Assembly: GCA_017979445.1 (NCBI GenBank)
Contig: CM030705.1
Location: 10,132,679 to 10,196,678 of the forward strand
Reading direction: 5' to 3'
DNA: 64,000 nt
Origin: Akebia trifoliata
Lineage: Eukaryota; Streptophyta; Magnoliopsida; Ranunculales; Lardizabalaceae
Shown piece after piece: positions 12,501 through 23,303 of this stretch (the stretch's first letter is position 1; each line of letters begins with the position of its first letter). The translations under genes and the position numbers were made by a program. The notes beneath the pieces are model-generated. The model made no database searches, had not been told where the DNA came from, and saw only the letters and a program-made list of their open reading frames with translations.

Positions 12501-13068
12501 ATTATTTAACTGATGTGTGAAATGTGGATTGCATTTGCTTCTTCTAATTCTAACGCTAGTAATATTAATTTCATAGGCTGCAATGGGCACTTTGGATGGT
12601 ATTATCGATACGGTCTCTGCCGTTCACCCTCTCCTTCCATTGATCGGTCTATTGAAGACTAATGGGAAGTTGATTATGGTTGGTATTCCAGATAAGCCAC
12701 TAGAACTACCTACCATGCCTTTGGTTATGGGTAAGTTGTAATAATTATCTTTGAGTTGCAATAAGAAATACTATATGGTTGAAAACTTATGAACACTACT
12801 ACCCCATGCATTCATTTTTTTTGGTGGTGTCCTCACTTATAAGTAAAATGCTAATTATGATTTGATAGGGAGGAAGATAATAGCAGGTAGTGGCGGTGCG
12901 GGTATGAAGGAATCACAGGAGATGTTAGATTTTGCAGGGAAACACAATATAACTGCAGATGTAGAGGTTATATCAATGGACTATGTGAATACAGCTATGG
13001 AACGACTTGCCAAAGGCGATGTTAAATATCGATTCGTTATCGACGTGGCAAACACACTCACTCCTTAG
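9591..13068 (+). CDS. CAD-like / 8-hydroxygeraniol dehydrogenase-like, gene C (intact)
   Basis: Cytosolic NADP(H)-dependent zinc alcohol dehydrogenase of the plant CAD family. Exons: 9591-9688, 11039-11152, 11924-12437, 12577-12730 and 12869-13068, all GT-AG, giving 359 residues, the normal family length. Visible residues: catalytic zinc ligands Cys50 (in [10 protein letters not shown]), His72-Glu73 and Cys166; structural zinc Cys103, 106, 109 and 117; GLGGLG at 191-196; and STSARKK at 214-220, typical of NADPH preference. The N-terminus [12 protein letters not shown] and C-terminus [10 protein letters not shown] are typical of the 8-hydroxygeraniol dehydrogenase / CAD6 group rather than lignin CAD, so an iridoid or monoterpenoid substrate is plausible but not shown. 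It lies in the right arm of the inverted duplication, divergent from copy B. Intron 1 carries a 248-bp MITE absent from the other arm. Confidence 0.93.
9758..10005. mobile_element. hAT-type MITE in intron 1 of gene C
   Basis: Terminal inverted repeats CAGGGGCGGAGCTAG and CTAGCTTCACCCCTG are flanked by an exact 8-bp duplication GACCTATC (9750-9757 and 10006-10013). The opposite palindrome arm has a single GACCTATC (around 7119-7126 on the minus strand), the empty site. The 8-bp duplication and CAGGG ends fit the hAT superfamily. There is no transposase. Related remnants lie at about 32390-32540 and 61845-61985. Confidence 0.93.
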
Positions 13069-14452
13069 CCAAAATACTCGAAATCCAAAGCCTATGTCTT
13101 AATATTGGTGGAAGTCTTTAAGTTTTATTTAGCAGAATACTTTTCTTGATTGATATTATGTATTAGAGTATTAATTATGATGGATTATAATAAAGTGTAA
13201 GGGATACACTAAGTAATTTTGTAATGATGGGGATGAATTTGATGTGATTAAATCAGGTGTGTTTTTTTGTGCTCACAACCCAACAGTTTGGATTTACCAC
13301 CAATAACTTATACCCATATCCTAGGTTATTTAATGGTAAATATATATTGGTTGTTGAATGGGTACTTTTTAATTCCTTTTATCAAGTAATTTTACTTTGT
13401 TCATAAAAGTTATTTATGCAAGCAAGTTATATTACAATGCTATCTATAGAGTAGACGAGTTAACTTTGGACCCTGCACGTGTCTATATTAGAGAATTATT
13501 TTGTGTTGGGCAACCCAGATTTCAGCACTCCCTTGCCTTGTGGTAGCTGAAGTGTTTGAGGGCGCTGCCTAATATAACATGCCTGAGAGGAGTTAAGAGC
13601 CTACTCTTCCCTAGATTGAGAAGAGCATATGCTTATAACGAGCTCTCCTGTTCTTTGAGTGGGAATTAGTAGAAGATCCTGAAAATCTAAAAGTGATTGA
13701 TTGCATAAATCATGTCATTTCCTAAGTAGATAACTTCAAATTTTGTCAGTAAATTTTTTTCACTAATTCTTGTATTTAGGAGAGGTTCACTTTAAATTCC
13801 CTATCACTAAGGGAAAGTTAAGAAAAGATATTAGCATATAAATAGAAGAAACCATAAATAATAAAAAAAAAAGACTTTTGGAAGGTGATGAAATTTATAA
13901 TCATTATTTTCTGCAACTTACACTCTAACTTGAGCGTCAAAGGGTATTTGGAAAGTACCACAACAGTGCCCTAACTCTTTGGAGGATGAAAATTCGTCAT
14001 TGAAGCAATCTAAGTTGTCCAAGGTAAATCCTAAAATTGTATTGCTACACGAAATATCATTTAGCTTTATCCAGGGCTGAGTTGAGATATTCTATTCCTC
14101 CCCAAAATACTAGCCCCCCCGGGCTTTACTAAACTCTGAAGTTGGTGTGGTGAACTTGAGGCCCGGTTAGGTACTTTAGGACTTTAGGGTATGGAGAATA
14201 GACTATGGACATCATACTCTTTATGGCCCACAGATTACAACAATTTTTAGCCGAACAGCCTTTGTAAATGGTGGACTTATTATACACACTATCATCCTGA
14301 TTATTGATTTCTAACCGTTGGATTGGAGGTTTTATTTTTATTTATTTTTTTTGAACATGGGCTTGCAACAGAACCATCATGGTTCAAGAATAAGATGCTG
14401 GAATTGATTTGATGTCTATCAAATTCGGTTTGAAACCATTAGGCCATGATGT
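13069..14452. other. 3' flank of CAD gene C
   Basis: No gene seen. It is the mirror of 2694-4085. It probably holds the polyadenylation region: A/T-rich with AATAAA-like runs around 13185-13192. Confidence 0.6.
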
Positions 14453-14454
14453 CG

Positions 14455-14473
14455 CATACGGACCTACTTAATT
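14455..14473 (+). other. Tiny CAD exon-2-like scrap at the palindrome border
   Basis: Directly outside the right arm, CATACGGACCTACTTAATT nearly matches the exon 2 stretch at 11091-11110 of gene C (two bases missing). Either chance or a scar of the rearrangement. Confidence 0.3.
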
Positions 14474-14637
14474 TCTATGGTATAGACTATGGAGAATATG
14501 TAGTGTTAGTTTTGGTTTTTTATTTATCACTGTATTGTCAGGTTATGAGTTTTGTTAGTATAGGTTTATGTTATCTCAGGTTTGTGTGCTTAGTGCAGTT
14601 CTTGTACTATTTTCATAGTTTTATATTGTGTTGGCTG

Positions 14638-15280
14638 TAGGAGTGTCAATGGGAACATATTTGCCTGAACCAAAATAAAAAATGCTGATTCCAATTCCCT
14701 TTTTATTGGCATCGATTAGAGTCGGGTTTAATATGAAACCAAACCAATAGGAATCGGAATCATTAGGTTCTATTCGATAGATACCCGTAGGTACCCGGAA
14801 CCAATTTACTTTATCATTTATTTTTACATTAGACATGATTCACTGTTTTCCTATATTTTAAAATTAACATATATTATATAAAATTCTTCAAATTTCATAT
14901 AAACTAAATATTTGAACTTAAAATGAGTCATTTCTTTTAAATTTATTACCGGTAAAGGAGATGAATTTTAATTTTTTTAAATTAAAGTCATTAAATCATC
15001 TTGTTTAGTAAAACAAATTATTACTAAGTTGATACTTTAGAAATAATATGTTATTTTTTAGCAAGAAATTTCTTTTATAATGATCTTGAAATAAATTTTC
15101 TCATTTGATTCTTAAAATCGGAACCGACGAATAGCCGTGATTTTGGACAAAAATGGGTTCCCGTTCCACTTATTTTAAAATCAAAACTAGGACCAACAAG
15201 AACTGGTATCTATAAAATATAGTGGTTATGATTTTAATAATCAAAGGAACCGAACCGAAACCAACCCATTGATACCCCTA
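14638..15280. mobile_element. hAT-type non-autonomous element, 643 bp
   Basis: Ends TAGGAGTGTCAATGGG and CCCATTGATACCCCTA are inverted repeats, flanked by the exact 8-bp duplication GTTGGCTG (14630-14637 and 15281-15288). The interior is AT-rich with GGAACCGAACCGAAACC-like runs and no transposase frame. A related 5' end occurs at 52791. Confidence 0.92.
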
Positions 15281-15335
15281 GTTGGCTGTCCATGAGTTTG
15301 ATGGCCAATTCCTTCTTAGGGTCCTTTTTTTAAGA

Positions 15336-15337
<2 letters not shown>

Positions 15338-15373
<36 letters not shown>
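15338..15373. repeat. 36-nt poly-G homopolymer
   Basis: An uninterrupted run of 36 G in otherwise AT-rich DNA. It could form quadruplex structures or be a sequencing/assembly artefact. Confidence 0.95.
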
Positions 15374-15374
<1 letters not shown>

Positions 15375-15473
15375 GCGCTTTGTTGATCTATCATAATTCA
15401 TTGCATATTTCATCTTGAAAATCACTAAATGCCAAGAGTTCCTTCTCTGTGCTTCGTCTTTTGCGCGATATAG

Positions 15474-15890
15474 GTGTTAGGACTAGAACTTCCACTCCCA
15501 AAATTAAACTCCACAATGTATCAGTTGTTTCCACGACGATGAATCCTATCTAGTTGCTCCAACAATAAATCATTACATCTCCTCGAGGATTCCTTCTGCA
15601 AAAGTAACGATCGTTGCATTAGGGTTTTCATTACAAAGAAATTGTAAAAGATATGCAACCACGAGACCAAGTTTTGATTATGAAACTTGCGTAAAAAATG
15701 AAGAAGCAGAACGAGTTTTGATTCCATAAAAAGTTAAGATTAAAGAAGGAGACGATTTAAGAGAATACGCAATCACGAGACCACGATCAAGAATTAGGGT
15801 TTGAGTGAGAACAGAGAGAGAGAGGGATGTAAAACCCCGACTTTTTTATTCGTATCTCGAAAAAAAATTTGCTTTAGAATAATGCACTCC
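15474..15890. other. Unassigned segment, partly repeated at 960-1076
   Basis: No gene recognised. 15722-15830 is the reverse complement of 960-1076 and includes AGGGTTTGAGTGAGA followed by a GA run, as in plant 5' leaders. It ends where pseudogene D begins. Confidence 0.5.
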
Positions 15891-16041
15891 AGATCAATAA
15901 TACCATCCAAAGTGCCCATTGCAAACTATGAAATTAATATTAATAGCATTAGAATTAGAACAAGCAAATGCACTCCACATTTTACACATCAATTAAATAA
16001 TGTAACATTTAACAAAATAAAGTTAGAATTGAACTTCATTT

Positions 16042-16200
16042 CACTACGTCATAATGCGCCAAAAACGACTGTCCCTACAGTTAGAAAAAGAGTCGTTTTA
16101 AAAGGAGTGGTTTTTTTAAAACGATTGTCCAAGATAGTCGAAAAAAACGACAGTAAAATAAGGATATGGCGACAGTCGGCGACTGTCGCTATAGGGTATT
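16042..16200. repeat. CACTA left terminal and subterminal repeats
   Basis: Repeated ACGACTGTC, GTCGTTTTA, CGACAGTAA and GACTGTCGC motifs in both orientations, the expected transposase-binding array of a CACTA element. Counterpart at 23510-23618. Confidence 0.85.
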
Positions 16201-16223
16201 TAAAAAAAATATATATATTTTAC

Positions 16224-16911
16224 ACCTGCCCCCCTTCACATGTTGCTAAATATTGGAGATACCCCTATGTTTTGACATTGATGACCTAGACCCCAACTAA
16301 CAATATGAAAATACCCAAATGCCCCTCGTCTTCAACTTTCATAAATGTAACTAAAAATCCTTAATGATCTCCCACTCCTGTTTCAAATCAACACCCACAT
16401 TCAATTCAAACTAAAAATCACAAAAAATATTTCTGAAATATACAATCCATTAGAGGTAATCTTTTTTACTTCAATAATTTCGCTTGTCAAGAAAACATGA
16501 AACCCCATTAAGCACTTGGACACAGATAAAACAGAAATCATAAAGAAAAAGACAAAAAAAAAAAAAAAAAAAACTCAAAATTCCCTTTTTTTTATATGTA
16601 GAAACAACTCAAAATTGGGATTAAAAGGTTGATGGTAAAAGAATTTGAACCCAATCCCAAGTAACAACCTTGAAATGTTACATCTAAATAACAATGAAAA
16701 CACGACATTACTTGTAATCTATTGAATAACAGGTGTGTTAATTGTTCAAGAGAATCCAAATAGTTCTTTCATACCAGATCCAACAGTCTGTAACCCAAAA
16801 ATTAGAAGAGTGATAAATATAACAAATAGGGAACACTAAAAGAAGAAAAACAGCATACCCCAAATTCAGAATTGGCAAGAGATTGAATGAAATCCGTTAA
16901 ATAGCACCAAC
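16224..16911. other. No gene; possible nested element end and A-rich run
   Basis: The start (around 16224-16330) has reverse-complement similarity to 17430-17550 (phrases about ACATGTTG and GGTCATTTTCATCAATC). This suggests a smaller element nested inside the CACTA element around the last myosin exon. The rest is AT-rich with a poly-A run at about 16554-16572. Confidence 0.35.
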
Positions 16912-18892
16912 CTGGCAGTGGAAGGCAGGGTTCTCTACAAGCACTGCTGCAGGTTTAACATCCGAGAAGTCCTTCTCTTGCAAAGAATTGGATATGTCAT
17001 CAGCGGAGAAGGGAATGCTGCACCAAGAGGCACTGATTAGAAGTAGTTCTTACTATAGTAAAAGTTCCACATCATCTTACAATGCTTCCGCCAAGACTGA
17101 AACAAAACATCGGCTTTGAGGAATGTTTCATATTGTATAGGTCAAGGCAGTCTCGGTTTTTCTCCTGACTAAGACAATGCCTCATGGCGAGATTTCAAAT
17201 CTTGGTTCAGACCCATGTTACCTGATTTGTGGGTTCGCTTGGTTTGAATTCGGGTTTGCATTTCGTGGTTTGCCACTCAAGAATGAACCTGGTTTGTAGG
17301 GTAGATAAAGGTGCGGGCATTTGAAGGGTTGAAGTGATGAGTAAGGTGAAAAAGAGATTGAAGATGACAGATTTTGGGGAGAAAAAAATCAAATTTTTTT
17401 TTGTTTTATAGGTTGAAGATGAGGGTATTTGGTCATTTTCATCAATCTATCGATAAAGACCAAGGTCAAAGGGACATGCTATCAGTTTAAGATTTTAGGG
17501 AGGGTGCCTCAAATATTATCAACATGTGGAGGGGCATGTAAAAAAAAAAGAAAAATGCCACACGAACTGAGAGCGAATTGTACCGCGAACAGGTTGGCGG
17601 TTGGCACCTTACCAACGAATTAGGTAATTGTGGACTTAACAGAGTACGAGTTTATGTTATATGAAGAGGGGAGAGGTAAGATTATCTCACCAAGAGTTGT
17701 CGTCCAACAAAAATGAGTTGCTAGCGGCACTGTTGGAGTCCTCTGTCATCAGTACCTTCATATTGGAGATGACCTGTGAACATGGGTACAATAGAGGAAA
17801 AAAATTCCAAATTACTGTGAGGAAAAGAGATGACAAAGGGAATGATTTCTGTGATTTGAACTTACTTCTTGGGATAGACTTTGGGTGTTATAGTTGTCAT
17901 CCCAATACAACGTACATATTCTATAAAGTTGTTGGACACTCAGAATCTGAAGACAGCAAAGTACCAATGAGTGTGAAAAAGTACATAAACACACACAACA
18001 TGAGAAGAGAGCAGAAAGAAGAGAGAAGAGAGAGAGAGAGTTACAGGGCAGAGGTCATTGGTGACTTCATCGTAGGAAATTCTTGACTTCTGGTGTATAA
18101 CCTGTGGAGCAACCAACCAAGGGAAGCGATGATAACATAAGATGGCGAAATTTTAAAGTAACTAAATTCAATGCTCGTAAAACATTATATTTTCAATAAA
18201 ACCAACACACTTGTTGATGAAATCAACGGGTGCTAAATAAGAAAAAGTTACCAAATATAAAGTAATCTCATGCTGTTACCAAAACATCCTTCTTGAATGT
18301 CTTAAGATTGTCATTGTTCCAAATTTGTATGGCTAATCATGTCTTAAATATTCACTGGAATTTTAATTTGGACACCAATGTATTTTGTAGGTAATAATTA
18401 ATAAAATTTACAGCAAACAGTAAAATGATTGATAGTATGAACTTCGCAGTTGAACCAAATTGAAGTGGTCTACCAAGGTCACAAATTAAATAGCATTATG
18501 CAACATCCGTGCAAGTTCCATATCGATATACATATCAGCTTCAAGTGTTGACACTATACCATACACAAAATACTTAAGACCAGTCTGCCCCAGCTGTTTA
18601 TTTATCAAATTCAACAGTTTTAGTACTATCCATGCAGTCTAACAAGCTCTTAAGCCAAGTGAGAAACTTCAAAAAATCAAAGGCATATCATACACCAGAA
18701 ACTCATTAGTAAAGATAAATTTAACCAGTTGTGACAGTATCTACATTTTTAATTTCCTTGTCCTCTCTTTTCTCTTTTGCTGTATTAGTAGGTAGGTCTC
18801 CTTAACCTCCTTTGTTCCTTTTGGTTTAGATTAATGTACCTCATGTTTAAGAAAATTATGATAATAATAGTAATAACAATAATAACAATAAC

Positions 18893-18936
<44 letters not shown>

Positions 18937-19394
18937 GTTATCGTATTAAGCTTCAATACATGAAAGACGTACCAAGAACCCCACAGCTTGCCTAATGTGC
19001 TTAAGTTCATCCCAAGACGAGCCTGCATACTGCAATGAACCAGGAATCTTCAGATATAATTAAAAAATAATAATGATAATAATAATAAAGTAAAGGTAAC
19101 CAAACCGGCTGGTGAAAATCATGGAAGGGACTTGCCTCTTCTTTTGCTTGGGCACACCATAACTCTAATTCAGCCCACCCAGATTTCACATATTCTCCAT
19201 TGCTGAATGTACAGCACTCAAGACGTAGTAGAAGACTAAAGCAGCATGTAATAGCATCCTTATATATACAGTAAACTTTTTAAAGATTTATGTCGAAAGA
19301 CGGCACAACAGAACAATTATTACCTGTTAAAAAGTTGGACGTTGATATAGGAGAAAATCTGAGTAAAGATCTTCTGAATAAGTACCGGAGGGAC
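16912..19394 (-). pseudogene. Captured myosin XI globular-tail (DIL domain) exons
   Basis: Seven consecutive exons of a plant class XI myosin, in genomic order with introns: 19324-19394 (VPPVLIQKIFTQIFSYINVQ), 19136-19235 (...[19 protein letters not shown]), 18973-19029 ([19 protein letters not shown]), 18045-18101 (VIHQKSRISYDEVTNDLCP), 17866-17946 (ILSVQQLYRICTLYWDDNYN), 17691-17773 (VLMTEDSNSAASNSFLLDD) and 16912-17017 ([20 protein letters not shown]). Myosin XI moves organelles along actin, and this dilute-like tail part binds cargo. The joined frame, about 185 codons, stays open across every junction. All introns are GT-AG except one GC donor after 19136. Motor, neck and coiled-coil exons and the final residues are missing. 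It lies wholly inside the CACTA element, so it is a DNA-level gene capture; expression is unknown. Confidence 0.9.
18841..18938. repeat. (ATA/ACA)n microsatellite in a myosin intron
   Basis: AATAATAAT repeats with interspersed ACA units. Open frames across it are low-complexity artefacts. Confidence 0.9.
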
Positions 19395-22329
19395 CTGAAA
19401 CAAGGGAAATTATAAGCCTAACTGGGCAATATAATGCACTTGTTAATGGTGCTCAAATCCTTAGTAGCTTAATATAATGCACTTGCTAATGGCACCAATG
19501 ATAAAATGCACAAGTTATTGCTAACTTAATATAATGCACTCCTATTTTCTTTGATGAACCATCAAAACATTCCAGAAGTAAGATTGTTAGCTACTACATT
19601 AAATAAATGGAGTAAAATACATGGTAATATTATGCACCAAAAACCATGCATGTGGACCAGAGACATTGATAAAGTATCTAGGTATCATAGGTGGCGAGCT
19701 AAACCTATGAGCATGAGCAGCATAACTAAGCACAAAGTCTTAAAAAAGGAATTCCATGGCTGCTGACAACTTGTATTTGTGCTCCTTACATGCCTTTAAT
19801 GATGTTGGAATCTAAAAGAGAGCTTGAGAATTAATAGGATATGCAAACAGAGTTCCCTGGTTTGAAAGTGTAACCAAACAATTTGGTAATCTCTAGAAGC
19901 AGTGTGATTGCTACTCCCCATGCTATATATCCCTCTTTTAGATTTATCTCAAGTAAACCATTTTTGTTTATCTTCTAGATTATGCTTCACATGATCAAGA
20001 AGTAACCAAGGTGGACATGCAAACTTGTACTAAGTTATCATATATACTTCAATGCAAATTGGATCACATTTATGTAATACATAAGAAAAACTGTACTATG
20101 CAAGCCTAGATATTGTTCAAGGAATAAATTGCTTGGAGAAAAATATGCATTGGTATGAAAGGATAAAACATGAAGTGTAATGAATCATATACTTTTATAA
20201 GGTTTATAAGCTGACATTTATTCAGAGGTGGCTTAAAGTTATAATGCAGCTCGAAACTTTTATTAGAGGACTTGTAAACCAACATGAAGTTTATGGTTCA
20301 TAAAGGTCCAGATTCTTGATCTTTGTTCAAGGGAAGAACTATTTGTTCAAGGGAGGAAAAATAGAGAGAATGGTAACTAATATAAAATAGAATCTAACCA
20401 TATTGGGATGGTTCAAGGATCTGTGGTTCATAATCTCTCTTTGCACATTTTCATCAATCTATGACACAAATAACCTCTCAATCAACCTAACATCCTATTA
20501 GTCAATCACTTCAACAATTGCAACAAAGAGTCTAAATTTCACGAACCTCACCTCGATTTCCTACATTATTGGTAAGAGAAAGAAGCATAACAAAGAGGTT
20601 TGTGTGAAAAATAAATAATCCAACTAAAAGAATGATGTAATCTAGGGACACATTTGGAGAAAAAAAAACATATGGAGCTACACTATAGCGAAACTAATTT
20701 TTGATATTAAACCAAAGTGCACTTGTTTATAAGGGATATATCCCATAGTAGTGCACTTCATCTTGGTGGGTAAAAAGCCACTAAGCTATATTAACCACTG
20801 ATCTCCAACCTTCACAAGGCTTCTATATAAACTTTTTCATGTAAAACTATACAAAAAGATGATCTCTCATGACATCGATTACACCAATTATTAAATATTA
20901 AATAATAAGATAAGCAACTATAAACTAGCAGTTATAGACCATGTTCCTGTACAAGACCTAAAACAAAGACTAAAAGGTTTACCATTGCATTTGCAAGTCT
21001 TTGTTTAAACAGACCCATCTCATCGAGCTATTTTATACCTCATTTAATACTAACTTAACAAATATTTACTTATGAAATCAAAGGAACTCCTTGGACTCTT
21101 GGGTGAGGCTATATTAAGGGATTAGCTTGAGTGCCACACATACTCTATGCGACAAGAGGCTAAGTTAATGCCAATGTGGAAAAGTATATCAAATCTTAGA
21201 ATCAAATATAAATACATTCAGACAAAATCTTGAAGAGCATAATAAATCAGGTAAAATGGCTATTTCCTGCCAACATTTTTCTTTATAAATGTGAACCAAG
21301 CTTCCCACCCTCGCTGCCCAAACTTGAACCACAAGGTTTGGGAAAGAAGAAAAAGTGGAAAGTGAACCAAAAACCCCACTTTGCAAACACTACATTTGTT
21401 TCTAACCTCCTTTCTTTAACACCAACACCTTCTTCTGTTTCTTCTTTTCTTCTAATAAATCCCCTTAACCCCCTTCTTCTCCCCCTTACTCTTATAGATA
21501 GTACAAAACAGAAAGAAACACAACTTTTGCCCACAAGAGCTAATTAATTTAAATAAATAAAAAACAAAATTAACTTAACAATTAATAGTACTAGATATTT
21601 TTCTTTATTCATAAAATCGTTAATGGTTGGAAGGTTCAACCATATGGATCCAAGACACTTGTCAAAAGTGAGAGGACTCAATTAGGTAAAACTATTGAAG
21701 TTCATGACAGTAATTGAAGCTTGGTGAATAGAAAGAGAAGACCACTGACTTTATTCTTAGGTTGAATTGAATTCATAAAACAACAACTCATCCAAAATAT
21801 AGAGAAACATAAATCAAAATCCTAAAAATTGGCAAATATAAATGCTGAGAAAAGGGACACAAAAACAATAATATGAACGCACCTTAGCTTGTGTACGTGT
21901 AATCTTGTTTGAGTGTCAATCAATATGATCATCTTCACTGTCAAAATTTGTGTGACAAAGTCAAGCATTTCAAGATCAAATTAACAGAGAATAGAATAAT
22001 TGTGTCAATAAAGCTAAGTGTAATGCATATCAGACACAAATCAGTAGGAGAGGCAGCTTGGACTTCTATCCATTTGCAAAGGAATCATGTCAATAGAATA
22101 TCAGACCAACAGAGAGAGAGAGACTGAGAGGAGAGAGAGAGAGAGAGAGAAAGAGAAAGATAAAAAAACTTAATTAAAATAGAACTAACAACTTAATTAA
22201 AATTAATTCCAACAACATGAGAACCAGCCTGATTTATCAGCAACAGTTCTTTATTTTCAGGACATTTTGGAGGCAGAAAGATAAAACAATGATCAAAATG
22301 TTTTTTAATATTGGAGACACAAACATGAG
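19395..22329. other. CACTA interior, no gene recognised
   Basis: Nearly 3 kb with only short frames and no recognised protein motif on either strand. It holds short repeats of TATAATGCACTTG around 19430-19520 and GA-rich runs at 22110-22160. It probably represents intron and upstream sequence carried along with the captured genes, plus element filler. Confidence 0.5.
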
Positions 22330-22485
22330 TTACTGTTTATAGCGGGAGCCAGGTTCTTGAGGGGCAACTCTGTCGGGTCCAGCCAATGGAGCAGTAGCAA
22401 CTCTTCTTTGATTCAACAAACACCTGAAGTGAGCTAGCCTTCCTGTTGTTGAATTCTTGAACTGCTTACTTCGCTCTGCGATAAT
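22330..22485 (-). pseudogene. Captured terminal exon of an unidentified gene
   Basis: On the minus strand an acceptor-like TAG is followed by 51 codons (IIAERSKQFKNSTTGRLAHF..., ending APQEPGSRYKQ) and a stop. The composition and clean stop look like a real C-terminal exon, but I do not recognise the family. It sits between the DUF1005 exon and the myosin exons, same strand, inside the CACTA element. Confidence 0.5.
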
Positions 22486-22892
22486 CTATTAAGAAGCAAA
22501 TTTTCAAGAGAATCAGCCAAAACAATCGAGAAGGAAGCCAAAAAAATTAAAAATTAAAAATTGAGAAAATGCACCAAATCGAAATCTTGACACTTGAAAT
22601 TCTCGATTCACTTGAAATAGATGTTTATTCACTTTCAAAGTTTCCAAATCCAAAAATTATAACAAAAACATGAAGAAACAGAAAAAAACCTTGACTGACC
22701 TTGAGATCTGATTTTGATCGATGAAGTTTCTGAAACCGAACTTGCAAGTAAAAACAGGCCGCCTTCTATTCCCTTGGATCTGGAAAACCTGAGGGCTGCA
22801 CTCTGGTTCTCCATCAAACTGAAAGACGAATCTTGGATCGAGTTATGTCCTCACATTCAAGTGCATTTGCGTAGATGATGATGCTTTCGCAC

Positions 22893-23303
22893 CTTATGAA
22901 AAATACACGACTTAGTCTCAGTTCCCTCTAGATTTAACGGCACAGAAACCCTTCCCAACAGTCTCCCAGAATTTGCACCACAATTTGTCCCTCTTCGGCC
23001 TGTATAGATTGATATCTTCAAACAAGGTTTACCAGCAAAGATCGATTTCGCTACAAGCTTTTCCAAATCGGTTTTTCTTAATTGGAAACTTGCAAATAGG
23101 GTTTGAACTTGACTATCAAGGATCTCAGTATCCGGATGAATTAGAGGGAGTGTAACTGTTTGATGAGGAAAGTTCTTGAGCTTTATCTTGTAAAAACATG
23201 GAGAACTTGAAGGGTGAATGCCAGATTGAGCAAGTTTCGAAGCTATGGGGATCTTCAGAGCTAGATTTCCAACAAGGATTCGAAATAAAGGACAAGGATC
23301 CAC
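22893..23303 (-). pseudogene. Captured first exon of a DUF1005-type protein
   Basis: 137 codons of open frame reading VDPCPLFRILVGNLALKIP, then HPSSSPCF and KISIYTGRRGTNCG...GRLLGRVSVPL. This is the characteristic N-terminal region of plant DUF1005 proteins, whose biochemical role is not established. The family start Met is replaced by GTG (MDPCP to VDPCP), although an in-frame ATG lies about 20 codons upstream (MYVYVSC...). A donor-like GT follows at 22892. Later exons of this gene are absent. Upstream is a GA-rich leader (23370-23440) close to the CACTA right end, so this would be the 5' part of any minus-strand transcript of the element. Confidence 0.85.

Larger units (their letters stand above)
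2694..14452. repeat. Giant inverted duplication carrying CAD copies B and C
   Basis: Left arm 2694-8422 is the reverse complement of right arm 8444-14452, with a 21-bp spacer at 8423-8443. The match was followed at the centre (20-bp perfect stem 8403-8422 / 8444-8463), through all five CAD exons and introns, and at both outer ends (ACATCATGGCCTAATGG at 2694 and its complement ending 14452). Arms differ by small indels, by a 248-bp MITE present only in the right arm, and by a replaced stretch around 7480-7525 / 9325-9390. The outer flanks are unrelated to each other. Confidence 0.95.

Noticed and set aside
2694..14452. Simple long-read foldback artefact (missed adapter)
   Set aside because: Such reads give identical arms. 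Here one arm has a MITE with a proper target duplication and the arms differ by many indels. A false join of two haplotypes is not excluded and is stated in the finding.
17661..18086. Open frame of 141 codons on the plus strand
   Set aside because: It runs antisense through three myosin XI exons on the minus strand, whose splice sites and family motifs are clear.
18831..19028. Tyrosine-rich frame on the minus strand
   Set aside because: It translates an ATA/ATT microsatellite.
21230..21547. Opposed frames of 83 and 105 codons in the CACTA interior
   Set aside because: Low-complexity proline/threonine or glycine/arginine composition, no family resemblance, and no splice or start context.
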